Source: RBG-16-66-20 sp036262835
Lineage (GTDB): Bacteria > Pseudomonadota > Gammaproteobacteria > Burkholderiales > SG8-39
Assembly: GCA_036262835.1 (NCBI GenBank)
Contig: DATAID010000003.1
Span: forward strand, 62,001-126,000
Length of the DNA: 64,000 bases
Reading direction: 5' to 3'
Part shown: positions 44,044 to 52,762 of the stretch, one piece after another
Numbering within the stretch: position 1 is the stretch's first letter
Layout: each line of letters begins with the position of its first letter
The notes under the pieces: generated by a model
Databases searched by the model: none
Told to the model about the DNA's origin: nothing
The model's input: the letters and a program-made list of their open reading frames with translations, nothing else
Program-made: the position numbers and the translations under genes

Positions 44044-45057
44044 TTAAGTGGCGCCGGCTACGTCGGCCTGCGTCGTGAAGCTGTCGGCGAAAAACTCGTC
44101 CTCGGGCAGCTTGCAGACCGTAGTGAAATCCCGGCGCGCCGAGTCGACCATGATCGGGACGCCGCAAGCATAGACCTGGTGCCCGGAAAGGTCGGGAAAG
44201 TCCTCCATCACGGCGCGATGCACGAAGCCCGTGCGCCCGCTCCAGTTGTCTTCGGGAAGCGCCTCCGAGATCACCGGCACGTATTTGAGCGGCCAGGACT
44301 TCGCGAGCTCGTTCATGTACAGATCCTTCGGCCGCCGGCCGCCCCAATAAAGCGTCATCGGGCGCTGGATGCCCTTGTGCTGCATGTGCTCGATCACCGC
44401 CTTGATCGGCGCAAAGCCGGTGCCCGAGGCGACGAACACGATCGGCTTGTCAGACTCCTCGCGGAGAAAAAATGTCCCGAGCGGCCCCTCGAAGCGCAGA
44501 ATGTCGCGCTCCTTCATCTTCGCGAAAACGTGATCGGTGAACTTGCCGCCGGCCACATGGCGCACGTGCAGCTGCAGCAGCTCGGCGTCGTGCGGCGCGC
44601 TGGCGAGCGAGAAGCTGCGCCGCGAGCCGTCCTTGAGGAGGAACTCGATGAACTGGCCCGCGAGGAAATTGAGCTTTTCGTTCGCCGGCAGCTTGAGGTG
44701 GAGCACCATGACGTCGTCGGCCGCGCGCTCGAGCTTCTGGATGCGGCAAGGCAGCGTCTTGATCTGGATGTCCTTCGCCGCGCCGATGGCGCGCGCCTCG
44801 ACCACCAGGTCGGACAAGGGCTTCGCCTGGCAAAAGAGCGCCTTGCCCTTCGCTCTTTCCTCGTCCGTCAGCGCTTTTTTCTGGTACGTGCCGTAATCGA
44901 CCGTCCCCGAGACGATCGTCCCCTTGCAGCTGCCGCACGCGCCGCTCTTGCAGCCGTAGGGCAGCACATAGCCTTGCCGCAACGCCGCGGCGAGCACCGT
45001 TTCTCCTTCTTCGACGGAAAATTGCAGCCCGCTCGGCTGCAAGATAATGCTGGGCAT
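44044..45057 (-). CDS. Ferredoxin-NAD(P)H reductase-like protein (CDP-6-deoxy-delta-3,4-glucoseen reductase type)
   Basis: A 337-residue protein with an N-terminal plant-type 2Fe-2S domain (Cys36, Cys41, Cys44, Cys76), an FAD-binding domain (RRSFSLASAP) and a NAD-binding domain (FVASGTGFAPIKA). The architecture matches AscD/RfbI and oxygenase reductase components. No deoxysugar or oxygenase genes are nearby, so the electron acceptor is unknown. I chose the ATG at 45057, which matches family starts. An ATG 18 bases upstream would overlap the divergent cutA start. Confidence 0.87.
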   Translation of the reverse strand: MPSIILQPSGLQFSVEEGETVLAAALRQGYVLPYGCKSGACGSCKGTIVSGTVDYGTYQKKALTDEERAKGKALFCQAKPLSDLVVEARAIGAAKDIQIKTLPCRIQKLERAADDVMVLHLKLPANEKLNFLAGQFIEFLLKDGSRRSFSLASAPHDAELLQLHVRHVAGGKFTDHVFAKMKERDILRFEGPLGTFFLREESDKPIVFVASGTGFAPIKAVIEHMQHKGIQRPMTLYWGGRRPKDLYMNELAKSWPLKYVPVISEALPEDNWSGRTGFVHRAVMEDFPDLSGHQVYACGVPIMVDSARRDFTTVCKLPEDEFFADSFTTQADVAGAT

Positions 45058-45073
45058 GTCGCTACAATTATGC

Positions 45074-45394
45074 ATGAGCGCGCTCCTCGTTCTGACCAGC
45101 CTTCCGGACCGCGCGAGCGCCGAGCGCCTCGCCGATCACCTGATCGAGAAAAAGGTCGCGGCGTGCGTGAACATCCTCGCGGCGTGCCGCTCCGTCTATC
45201 GCTGGAAAGAAGCGCTCCAGCACGACGAGGAGCATCCCGTGCTGATCAAGACGACTGCCGCGCGCTATGCGGCGCTCGAGCAGGCGATCCGCGCCGTTCA
45301 CCCCTACGAACTTCCGGAGATCATCGCGGTCCCAATCGAGCGCGGGCTCTCCGCGTATCTGGGGTGGGTCGAATCCGAGACGGCGGCGAAATGA
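45074..45394 (+). CDS. cutA: Divalent-cation tolerance protein CutA
   Basis: A 106-residue trimeric PII-like protein. Family segments VAACVNILAACRSVYRWK and HPYELPEIIAVPI are present. The ATG at 45074 matches the family start. A TACAAT box at 45063-45068 lies so close to the start that the mRNA could be leaderless. The stop overlaps the dsbD start (ATGATG), the cutA-dsbD pairing common in proteobacteria. Confidence 0.94.
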   Translation: MSALLVLTSLPDRASAERLADHLIEKKVAACVNILAACRSVYRWKEALQHDEEHPVLIKTTAARYAALEQAIRAVHPYELPEIIAVPIERGLSAYLGWVESETAAK

Positions 45395-46932
45395 TGAGAC
45401 GGTTTCTCCTCCTGCTCGCCTTTCTCCTGGGGACGGCGCAAGCGGCGAACCCCGACGGGCTGCTCGAGCCCGAGAAGGCGTTCCGCATGTCGGCGCGCGC
45501 GCTCGACGCGCAGACGGTCGAGGTGAGCTTCGCGATCGCCGACGGCTACTACATGTACCGCGAGCGCTTCGCCTTCAAGGCAGGCGATGGCGCGAAGCTC
45601 GGCGCGCCCCGGTTCCCCGCCGGCGAGCGCAAGAAGGACGAGTTCTTCGGCGAGGTCGAGACCTACCGCAAGAACGTCGCCATCCGCCTGCCGGTGCAGG
45701 GCGCAAACCGGGCGCTCGATCTCACCGTGACCTCGCAGGGCTGCGCCGATGTGGGCGTGTGCTATGTCCCGATGGACTCCAGCGCGCGCATCGTGCTCGC
45801 CTCGGGCGCGGCGTCGCCGCCGCGCGATTCGGGCATGAACTTCGTCCAAGCGGTCAACCTGACTTCGAGCGACCTCGCGGTCGTGCGCCTCTTCGAGAAC
45901 AGCCTGCCGCTCGTGCTCGGCGGCTTTCTGCTCTTCGGGCTGCTGCTCGCTTTCACGCCCTGTGTGCTGCCCATGATTCCGATTCTTTCCGGAATCATCG
46001 CCGGCGAGGGAGGCGCGCTCAGCAAATCCCGCGCCCTCGCGCTTTCGCTCGCTTATGTGAGTGGGATGGCGGTGACCTACGCGATCGCCGGCGTGGCGGC
46101 GGCGTATTCCGGCTCTTTGCTGGCCGCCGCGCTGCAAAACGCCTGGGTGCTGGGCGCGTTTGCGCTCGTTTTCGTGCTGCTGGCGCTTTCGATGTTCGGC
46201 CTCTACGACCTTGCCCTTCCCGGTTTTCTGCAACAGCGCCTCGACGGGGTTCAGCGCCGCTTGCCGGGCGGCCGCGTCGCCTCGGTCGCCGGGATGGGCG
46301 CGCTCTCGGCCTTGATCGTCAGTCCCTGCGTCGCCGCGCCGCTCGCGGGCGCGCTGCTCTACATCGCGCAGACGAAGGACGTCGCGCTTGGGGGCAGCGC
46401 GCTCTTTGCCATGGCGCTCGGCATGGGCGTGCCGCTCCTCATAGTCGGGGTATCGGAAGGCGCCCTGCTGCCGAAATCCGGCCCCTGGCTCAACCGCGTG
46501 AAGCAGTTCTTCGGCATGCTGCTGCTCGCCGTCGCCGCCTGGATCGTGTCGCCCCTCTTTCTGAGTGGGAAAAGCGATACGCCGTTCGCGCGGGTCGGCA
46601 GCGGCGCCGAGCTCGACGCAAAGCTCGCCGCTGCGGGAAAACCGGCAATGCTCGACTTCTATGCCGACTGGTGCGTCTCCTGCAAGGAGATGGAGCATTT
46701 CACCTTCAGCGATCCGCAGGTGAAAGAGCGGTTGGGCACGATGTTGCTGCTGCAGGCGGACGTCACCGCCAACACGGCCGAGCATAAGGCGCTGCTCAAG
46801 CGCTTCTCCCTCTTCGGCCCGCCAGGGATCATTTTTTTCGACGCGCAGGGCCGCGAAGTGGAGGGTCTGCGCGTGATCGGCTACCAGAATCCCGAGCGTT
46901 TTCTGAAAACGCTCGACCAGCTCAAGCGCTAG
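45391..46932 (+). CDS. dsbD: Thiol:disulfide interchange protein DsbD
   Basis: A 513-residue reductant conduit that carries electrons from cytoplasmic thioredoxin to periplasmic DsbC and cytochrome c maturation. It has a signal peptide (LLLLAFLLGTAQA) and a periplasmic alpha domain with Cys pair in SQGCADVGVCYVP. An eight-helix core has FTPCVLPMIPILSG and IVSPCVAAPLAGALLY, and a C-terminal thioredoxin domain has WCVSCK. It is about 50 residues shorter than E. coli DsbD but all three cysteine pairs are intact. This fits the many c-type cytochromes in the window. Confidence 0.95.
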   Translation: MMRRFLLLLAFLLGTAQAANPDGLLEPEKAFRMSARALDAQTVEVSFAIADGYYMYRERFAFKAGDGAKLGAPRFPAGERKKDEFFGEVETYRKNVAIRLPVQGANRALDLTVTSQGCADVGVCYVPMDSSARIVLASGAASPPRDSGMNFVQAVNLTSSDLAVVRLFENSLPLVLGGFLLFGLLLAFTPCVLPMIPILSGIIAGEGGALSKSRALALSLAYVSGMAVTYAIAGVAAAYSGSLLAAALQNAWVLGAFALVFVLLALSMFGLYDLALPGFLQQRLDGVQRRLPGGRVASVAGMGALSALIVSPCVAAPLAGALLYIAQTKDVALGGSALFAMALGMGVPLLIVGVSEGALLPKSGPWLNRVKQFFGMLLLAVAAWIVSPLFLSGKSDTPFARVGSGAELDAKLAAAGKPAMLDFYADWCVSCKEMEHFTFSDPQVKERLGTMLLLQADVTANTAEHKALLKRFSLFGPPGIIFFDAQGREVEGLRVIGYQNPERFLKTLDQLKR

Positions 46933-46972
46933 CGCTGCCTTGCGGCGCGGGCCTTGCGCGGCGGACCCTTAC

Positions 46973-47971
<999 letters not shown>

Positions 47972-48009
47972 GATTTGTCGGGGTGTTTTTGGCTGGGAAC
48001 TTTCCCTGC

Positions 48010-48136
48010 GCCCGGCAATCTTACCTTCAGACGATGTTGATCGTCTCCCGCTTCTCCTCCCTGAGCGGGTTGCCTTAATCCCAAAGTTAAGGCGTTTTAG
48101 CCCCCGGTTGGTTTCCCCTTTCCGGGGGTTTTTTAT
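48010..48136 (+). ncRNA. Candidate structured small RNA between hemB and engB
   Basis: Four consecutive stem-loops are visible on the plus strand, opposite to both flanking genes. They are GACGAT/ATCGTC (48030-48045, GTTG loop) and CCCGCT/AGCGGG (48047-48069, loop TCTCCTCCCTG). Next come GCCTTAA/TTAAGGC (48072-48093) and a terminator stem CCCCCGG/CCGGGGG (48101-48128) followed by TTTTTTATTT. The T-run sits only on the plus side. The second loop carries CUCCUCC, complementary to Shine-Dalgarno sequences. The 5' end is not defined and no clear promoter is visible. Confidence 0.6.
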
Positions 48137-48137
48137 T
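48101..48137 (+). terminator. Intrinsic terminator of the candidate sRNA
   Basis: CCCCCGG, a 14-base loop, CCGGGGG, then TTTTTTATTT. It is orphaned: no protein gene on the plus strand ends upstream of it. On the minus strand it has no T-run, so it is not a good terminator for engB. Confidence 0.7.
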
Positions 48138-48739
48138 TACGCGCGGCGCTCGGCCAGCCATTGCTCGAGCAGCGCGCGCGCTTCTGCCACCGTTTCTTCC
48201 TGCTTGCTGGAAAAAAGCAGCGCAGTCGCCTCGATGCGCTCCTTCGCAAGTGCGGCGCGCGAGTGCGCGAGCGCCTGCGCTTGTTCGACGCGCGAAAGCT
48301 TGTCTGCCTTGGAAAGAAGCACGAGCCGTGGCGCATCCACGGGCGCGAGCCAGGCGAGGAACTGCCGGTCGCTTTGCACGAGCGGCCGGCGGGCATCGGT
48401 CAGAAGCACGATGCCGGCGAAGCGCCGCCGCGCTGCGAGAAATCCGGTGATGAGCGGCTCCCAGGTCGCGCGCAGAGCGCGAGGCGCTGCTGCATAGCCA
48501 TAGCCCGGCAGATCGACCAGCCGGGCGCCACCGCCGAGCTCGAAAAAATTGATGCTGCGCGTGCGGCCCGGCGTCCGGCTCGCGAACGCGAGGCGCCGGC
48601 GATTGGCGAGCGCGTTGATCGCGCTCGACTTGCCCACGTTGGAGCGCCCCGCGAAAACAAGCTCCCGCCCGGCTGCGGGCGGAAGGTCCTCGGCCCGCAC
48701 GACCGAGGAAATGAACCGCGCCTGCTGGAAGGCGTTCAT
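48137..48739 (-). CDS. engB: Ribosome biogenesis GTP-binding protein EngB (YsxC/YihA)
   Basis: A 200-residue essential GTPase for 50S assembly. G motifs are GRSNVGKSS (residues 31-39), the G3 motif DLPGYG and the G4 motif LSKADKL. Length matches E. coli YihA (210). It is divergent from the cytochrome c4 gene, an arrangement common in betaproteobacteria. Confidence 0.95.
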   Translation of the reverse strand: MNAFQQARFISSVVRAEDLPPAAGRELVFAGRSNVGKSSAINALANRRRLAFASRTPGRTRSINFFELGGGARLVDLPGYGYAAAPRALRATWEPLITGFLAARRRFAGIVLLTDARRPLVQSDRQFLAWLAPVDAPRLVLLSKADKLSRVEQAQALAHSRAALAKERIEATALLFSSKQEETVAEARALLEQWLAERRA

Positions 48740-48819
48740 GGTGCGCCCGGGGTATGCCGAAAGCGGGAAATTCTAATAAAATCGCGGCTTTCTAACGGCG
48801 ACAGGCGGGGGACTTCCGG

Positions 48820-49470
48820 ATGATTCGATCGTCGGCGTGGGCCGCGCTAGCGTGCGCCCTGCTTTGGGCGGCAGGCGCGATCGCCGAGGACGCCAAATCC
48901 GGTGGCGCGAAGCCCGATGCCGCCAAAGGGCAGACCATCGCCTCGCAAGTGTGCGCCGCCTGCCACGCGGCCGACGGTAACAGCATCGGCCCGGCAAATC
49001 CCAAGCTTGCCGGGCAAGGCTACGACTATCTGCACAAGCAACTGGCCAACTTCAAGCCGCAAAACGGCAAGAAGGCCGAGCGCGAGAACGCGGTGATGAC
49101 GGGCATGGTGGCGAACCTCTCGAGCGCCGACCTGCAAAACGTGGCGGCCTACTTCGCCGGCCAGAAGCTCAAGCCCGCCAAGGCGACCGACAAGGATCTG
49201 GCGGCGCTCGGGCAAAAGCTCTATCGCGGCGGCAACGCGGCCTCCGGGGTGGCGGCTTGCGCCGGCTGCCACGGCCCGGCCGGCGCTGGAATCCCGGCTC
49301 AATACCCGCGCATCGCGGGCCAGTTCGCCGAGTACGTCGAGGCGCAGCTCAAGGCTTTCCGCAGCGGCGCGCGCGCAAACGATCCGAGCGGCATGATGCG
49401 CACGGTCAGCGCGCACATGACCGACCGCGAGATCCAGGCCGTCTCACAGTACGTCGCCGGGCTGCGCTAA
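48820..49470 (+). CDS. Dihaem cytochrome c4
   Basis: A 216-residue periplasmic cytochrome with a signal peptide (ALLWAAGAIAED) and two haem motifs, CAACH at 45-49 and CAGCH at 147-151. Each sits in a class I domain with a later Met ligand (AVMTGMV and MMRTVSAHM). Cytochrome c4 feeds electrons to terminal oxidases. A TAAAAT box at 48777-48782 may be its -10 element. The next two genes encode further haem proteins. Confidence 0.94.
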   Translation: MIRSSAWAALACALLWAAGAIAEDAKSGGAKPDAAKGQTIASQVCAACHAADGNSIGPANPKLAGQGYDYLHKQLANFKPQNGKKAERENAVMTGMVANLSSADLQNVAAYFAGQKLKPAKATDKDLAALGQKLYRGGNAASGVAACAGCHGPAGAGIPAQYPRIAGQFAEYVEAQLKAFRSGARANDPSGMMRTVSAHMTDREIQAVSQYVAGLR

Positions 49471-49536
49471 GCGGCCGGCCGCGGCAGGACAGGACGCCGG
49501 AATAAAGCCCGGCAGCCCCTGTTAGGGAGAGGATGC

Positions 49537-50220
49537 ATGCGCTCGAGCGAGACCCCCGTCAAGGTCTGGGATGCACCGGTGCGGCTGTTTCACTGGGCGC
49601 TCGTCCTGCTCGTCGTCGTCATGTACGTAACAGCGAAGCTGCAGGGCGACTGGATGACCTGGCATATGCGCTCGGGCTACGCGATCCTCGCGCTCGTTTT
49701 CTTTCGCGTCCTGTGGGGCTTCCTGGGATCGAGCACCGCGCGCTTCTCGAGCTTCATGGCGGGACCGGGTGCTTGCCTGCGATTCGGCAAGAGCCTGCTC
49801 GCGCGCAAGCCCGCGGCGTTCGCGAGCCACAATCCGCTCGGCGGCTGGATGGTCCTCGTGCTTCTGCTCGCGCTGCTCGTGCAGGCGGGCACGGGGCTTT
49901 TCGCCAACGACGACATCGCGACCGAGGGCCCGCTCGCGGCGCTCGTCTCCAAGGCCCTGTCCGACCGGCTGACCTCGGTGCACCACTGGAATTTCGACTT
50001 GCTGCTGATTCTGACCGGCCTGCACGTCGCCGCGGTGCTGTATCACTGGGGCTTTCTGAAGGAAAACCTCATCGCGGCGATGTTCACCGGCGTCAAGCGC
50101 TTGCCGGCGCAGATCGCCTCAGGCGGCGCGGCGACACGCTTTGCCAGTCCCTGGCGCGCGCTTGCCCTGCTTGCAGTGGCGGCGCTCGCCGTCTATCTGA
50201 TCGTAAAACGACCTTTCTAA
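49537..50220 (+). CDS. Cytochrome b561-family membrane protein
   Basis: A 227-residue four- to five-helix di-haem cytochrome b of the bacterial b561/Ni-Fe hydrogenase b-subunit family. It begins VKVWDAPVRLFHWALV with a haem-ligand histidine; further candidates are in WHMRSGYAIL and SVHHWNFDLLLILTGLHVAAVLYHW. It probably links the quinone pool to the periplasmic c-type cytochromes encoded on both sides. It precedes the cytochrome c' gene by 10 bases. Confidence 0.9.
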   Translation: MRSSETPVKVWDAPVRLFHWALVLLVVVMYVTAKLQGDWMTWHMRSGYAILALVFFRVLWGFLGSSTARFSSFMAGPGACLRFGKSLLARKPAAFASHNPLGGWMVLVLLLALLVQAGTGLFANDDIATEGPLAALVSKALSDRLTSVHHWNFDLLLILTGLHVAAVLYHWGFLKENLIAAMFTGVKRLPAQIASGGAATRFASPWRALALLAVAALAVYLIVKRPF

Positions 50221-50230
50221 GGAGGAACGG

Positions 50231-50686
50231 ATGACAAAGAAGCTCATGGCGCTCGCCATCGCGGCCACGCTCGGCGCCGGAATTTCGGCGCAAGCGCTCG
50301 CGCAGGCGAAGCCCGAAACGCTGGTCAAGCAGCGACAGTCGGCGATGGTGTTGCAGGCCAAGTACCTCGGCCCGATCGGCGCGATGCTCAAGGGCAATGC
50401 GCCCTACAACGCGGACATCGTCGCGCGCAACGCGACCTTCCTCGAAAACCTCGCGCGCATGCCTTGGGACGGGTTTGACCCGAGCACGAAGGGCGAGAAG
50501 AGCAAGGCGAAGCCGGCCGTGTTCGATGACTCGGCCAAATTCAAGCAGGCCTACGAGCAGCTCGAGGAGGCGACCGCCAAGCTCGGCGCTGCGGCCCGCG
50601 CCAAGGATGAGGCGGGCGTCAAGGCCGCCTTCGGCCCCGTGGCCAAGGCGTGCGGTGGCTGCCACGACAATTTCCGCGAGAAGTAA
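50231..50686 (+). CDS. Cytochrome c' (c-556 family)
   Basis: A 151-residue protein with a signal peptide (ISAQALAQA) and a four-helix bundle ending in the haem motif CGGCH (141-145), the C-terminal position diagnostic of cytochrome c'. These bind NO and CO at five-coordinate haem or act in electron transfer. It shares an operon with the b561-like gene, a common pair in proteobacteria. An intrinsic terminator follows. Confidence 0.94.
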   Translation: MTKKLMALAIAATLGAGISAQALAQAKPETLVKQRQSAMVLQAKYLGPIGAMLKGNAPYNADIVARNATFLENLARMPWDGFDPSTKGEKSKAKPAVFDDSAKFKQAYEQLEEATAKLGAAARAKDEAGVKAAFGPVAKACGGCHDNFREK

Positions 50687-50703
50687 ACGTCCGGGCTCCG
50701 GTG

Positions 50704-50736
50704 AAAAGCCCCTCGCGACGGCGGGGGGCTTTTTGC
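50704..50736 (+). terminator. Rho-independent terminator after cytochrome c'
   Basis: AAAAGCCCC and GGGGCTTTT flank a 12-base loop, followed by TGCTTTT. It closes the cytochrome unit and separates it from the sigma factor gene. Confidence 0.85.
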
Positions 50737-50777
50737 TTTTGTTGACGGAATAGCGCCGAGCGGCGATTGTTATCAGG

Positions 50778-51275
50778 ATGAGCGAGGCCGATAGCATCGT
50801 CGAGCTGATCCCGCGCCTCAGGCGTTACGCGCGCGCGCTGGCGGGCGACCGGTCCGCCGCCGACGACCTGGTCCAGGACACGCTGGAGCGCGCGTGGTCG
50901 AAATTCCACCTGTATCGGCGCGGCACCGATCTGCGAGCCTGGCTTTTTACGGTGATGCACAACGTTTACGTCAACCAGCTGCGCTCGGCGAAGACAAGCG
51001 CCGTGCTCGACGAGGAAATGGTGGAGCTCGCGCGTCCGGGCCGGGAAACCGACGGCCTCATGCTGCGGGACCTGGATGCCGCCATCCGGCGACTGCCGCC
51101 CGAGCAGCGCGAGGTGCTCCTGCTGGTCGCGCTGGAGGACATGAGTTACGACGGGGCCGCGCAGGCGCTCGGCATTCCGATCGGCACCGTGATGTCGAGG
51201 CTCGCGCGGGCGCGGGAGAAGCTGCGCGCGATGCTGGCCGGCCTGCCCCCGGGCAAGCTGAAGGTCGTGAAATGA
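50778..51275 (+). CDS. ECF-family RNA polymerase sigma factor
   Basis: A 165-residue sigma70-family factor with region 2 (ALAGDRSAADDLVQDTLERAW...LRAWLFTVMHNVYVNQLR) and region 4 (RRLPPEQREVLLLVALEDMSYDGAAQALGIPIGTVMSRLARAREKL), and no regions 1 or 3. Its partner anti-sigma gene begins 15 bases later. Its targets are unknown; the upstream cytochrome genes are possible. Confidence 0.93.
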   Translation: MSEADSIVELIPRLRRYARALAGDRSAADDLVQDTLERAWSKFHLYRRGTDLRAWLFTVMHNVYVNQLRSAKTSAVLDEEMVELARPGRETDGLMLRDLDAAIRRLPPEQREVLLLVALEDMSYDGAAQALGIPIGTVMSRLARAREKLRAMLAGLPPGKLKVVK

Positions 51276-51290
51276 AGAAACTGTCGCAGG

Positions 51291-51974
51291 ATGGATAACG
51301 GAACCCAAGACGAGGCCGAACTGAAGTTCCTCAAGGACGCGTTGCACGAGCTCTACGACCCGGTGCTCGCGGAGCCCGTCCCTGAGCACTGGCTGAGCGC
51401 GCGCCAGCGGCGCTGGCCCCGTTTCGCCGTCGCGGCGGGGTGGATGCTGCTCGGCCTCGCCGTCGGCTTGGTCGCGGGATGGCAGGCGCGCGAATGGCGC
51501 TCGCCCGCTCCCGCCGCGCCGCTCGCGGGCGCTGCGCCGCCTTTCGTGCACCGCGCTGTGGTGGCGCACGCCACCTACTCGCCCGAAGTTCGCCACCCGG
51601 TGGAAGTGACCGCGGATCAGGAGTCCCACCTCGTCGCATGGCTTTCCAAGCGCTTGGGCGCGCCGCTGCGCGCCCCGCACCTGGAATCGGTGGGCTACAA
51701 CCTGGTCGGCGGGCGGCTCCTGCCCGGGGAGCCCGGCTCGCCGGTCGCCCAGTTCATGTATCAGTGCAAGATGGGCACGCGCGTCACGCTCTACGTGCGC
51801 GCGAATGCGCCGGCGAACCGCGAGACCGCCTTCCTCTATTCAACCGAGGGGCCGGTCAAGGTCTTCTACTGGATCGATCGCAAGCTCGGCTACGCGGTTT
51901 CCTCCGCCGACATCGACAAGGAAACGTTGTTGAAGGTCGCGCAAGCGGCCTATCAGCAGCTCAACCCCGAGTAG
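51291..51974 (+). CDS. Membrane anti-sigma factor
   Basis: A 227-residue protein with a cytoplasmic N-terminal helix region (residues 1-44, LKDALHELYDPVLAEPVPEHWL), one membrane helix (about 45-64) and a periplasmic domain. This is the RsiW/ChrR-like anti-sigma layout. The zinc-binding HxxxCxxC motif of ZAS anti-sigma factors is absent. The periplasmic part resembles the anti-sigma family usually found behind such short ECF genes. The signal is unknown. Confidence 0.85.
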   Translation: MDNGTQDEAELKFLKDALHELYDPVLAEPVPEHWLSARQRRWPRFAVAAGWMLLGLAVGLVAGWQAREWRSPAPAAPLAGAAPPFVHRAVVAHATYSPEVRHPVEVTADQESHLVAWLSKRLGAPLRAPHLESVGYNLVGGRLLPGEPGSPVAQFMYQCKMGTRVTLYVRANAPANRETAFLYSTEGPVKVFYWIDRKLGYAVSSADIDKETLLKVAQAAYQQLNPE

Positions 51975-51978
51975 CGCC

Positions 51979-52587
51979 TCAGGCGGCTTTCTTCAGCCGC
52001 CAGAAGTCGATCCCGGACGACGGTCCGATCTCGGCCCGGCAGGTCTTCGCCATGTGCTCGAGCGCGTGGCGGTTGTCCCGCTCCTCTTCGGAGGCCAGGC
52101 AGTCGCGCGGCACCAGCAGCCGGTAATCGCGCATGTAAGCCTCCTGGGCAGTGAAGAGCACGCAAAAATTGCCGGCGATGCCGGTCAGGATGAGCGTGCG
52201 TGCGCCCAGATGCAAAAGCAGCACGTCGAGGGTGGTCGAGTGGAAGGCGGAGTGCTTGGGCTTGAGCACGAAATACTCGTTTTCTTCCGGCGCGAGCAGC
52301 TCGGCAATCGGCTGTCCGCGCACCCCGTCGCGAAGCACGTGATCGAGCAGCGCGCGGAAGTCCGAGCGCCACCTGCCGAAATTGTCGTTGCAGTAGATCA
52401 CCGGAACGGCGCAAGCCTGCGCGCGCTTGCGCAGCTCGGCGGTGGCGCGCGCCGCCGCGAGCGCCTGCGGCAGCAGCCGGGCGCCGCTGTCGAATTCCAG
52501 GTCGTTGATCCAGTCGATCAGCAAGAGCGCGACCGGGCACGTATCCGGCGCCGAGCCGTGCAGGTCCCTACTTCTCGATGGAGGCAT
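51979..52587 (-). CDS. Isochorismatase-family cysteine hydrolase
   Basis: A 202-residue alpha/beta hydrolase of the isochorismatase/nicotinamidase group. The catalytic triad can be placed as Asp in LLIDWINDL (about residue 25), Lys in LKPKHSAFHSTTLDVLL and Cys in GIAGNFCVLFTAQEAYMRDY. The Thr usually two before the Cys region is not in the nicotinamidase form, so substrate is open. Its start overlaps the 64-residue gene by 20 bases. Confidence 0.87.
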   Translation of the reverse strand: MPPSRSRDLHGSAPDTCPVALLLIDWINDLEFDSGARLLPQALAAARATAELRKRAQACAVPVIYCNDNFGRWRSDFRALLDHVLRDGVRGQPIAELLAPEENEYFVLKPKHSAFHSTTLDVLLLHLGARTLILTGIAGNFCVLFTAQEAYMRDYRLLVPRDCLASEEERDNRHALEHMAKTCRAEIGPSSGIDFWRLKKAA

Positions 52588-52762
52588 TTAGCGCGGTGGC
52601 GAGCGCGGCCTCTCCGCTGACGAGTGCCTGCCACGCGAGCTCCAGCCCCTTGCGGTGGCCCTTCGGCACAAGCTTCAGGCCCTCCGGCGTGATCGTGAGC
52701 ATGTAGGCGTTGCCGCCGATGTCCACCTCGCGCCTCAGGGGCTTTTCGAGCTTTGTTGCCAT
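52568..52762 (-). CDS. Small conserved-looking hypothetical protein (64 residues)
   Basis: The frame encodes MATKLEKPLRREVDIGGNAYMLTITPEGLKLVPKGHRKGLEL and an alanine-rich helical tail. The strand-turn-strand pattern followed by a helix looks like a real small fold. It overlaps mug by 28 bases and the isochorismatase-like gene by 20 bases. I do not recognise a named family. The composition and plausible beta hairpin favour coding. Confidence 0.65.
   Translation of the reverse strand: MATKLEKPLRREVDIGGNAYMLTITPEGLKLVPKGHRKGLELAWQALVSGEAALATALNASIEK

Noticed and set aside
48101..48137. The hairpin as the terminator of engB
   Set aside because: On the minus strand no T-run follows the stem; the T-run is on the plus strand only.
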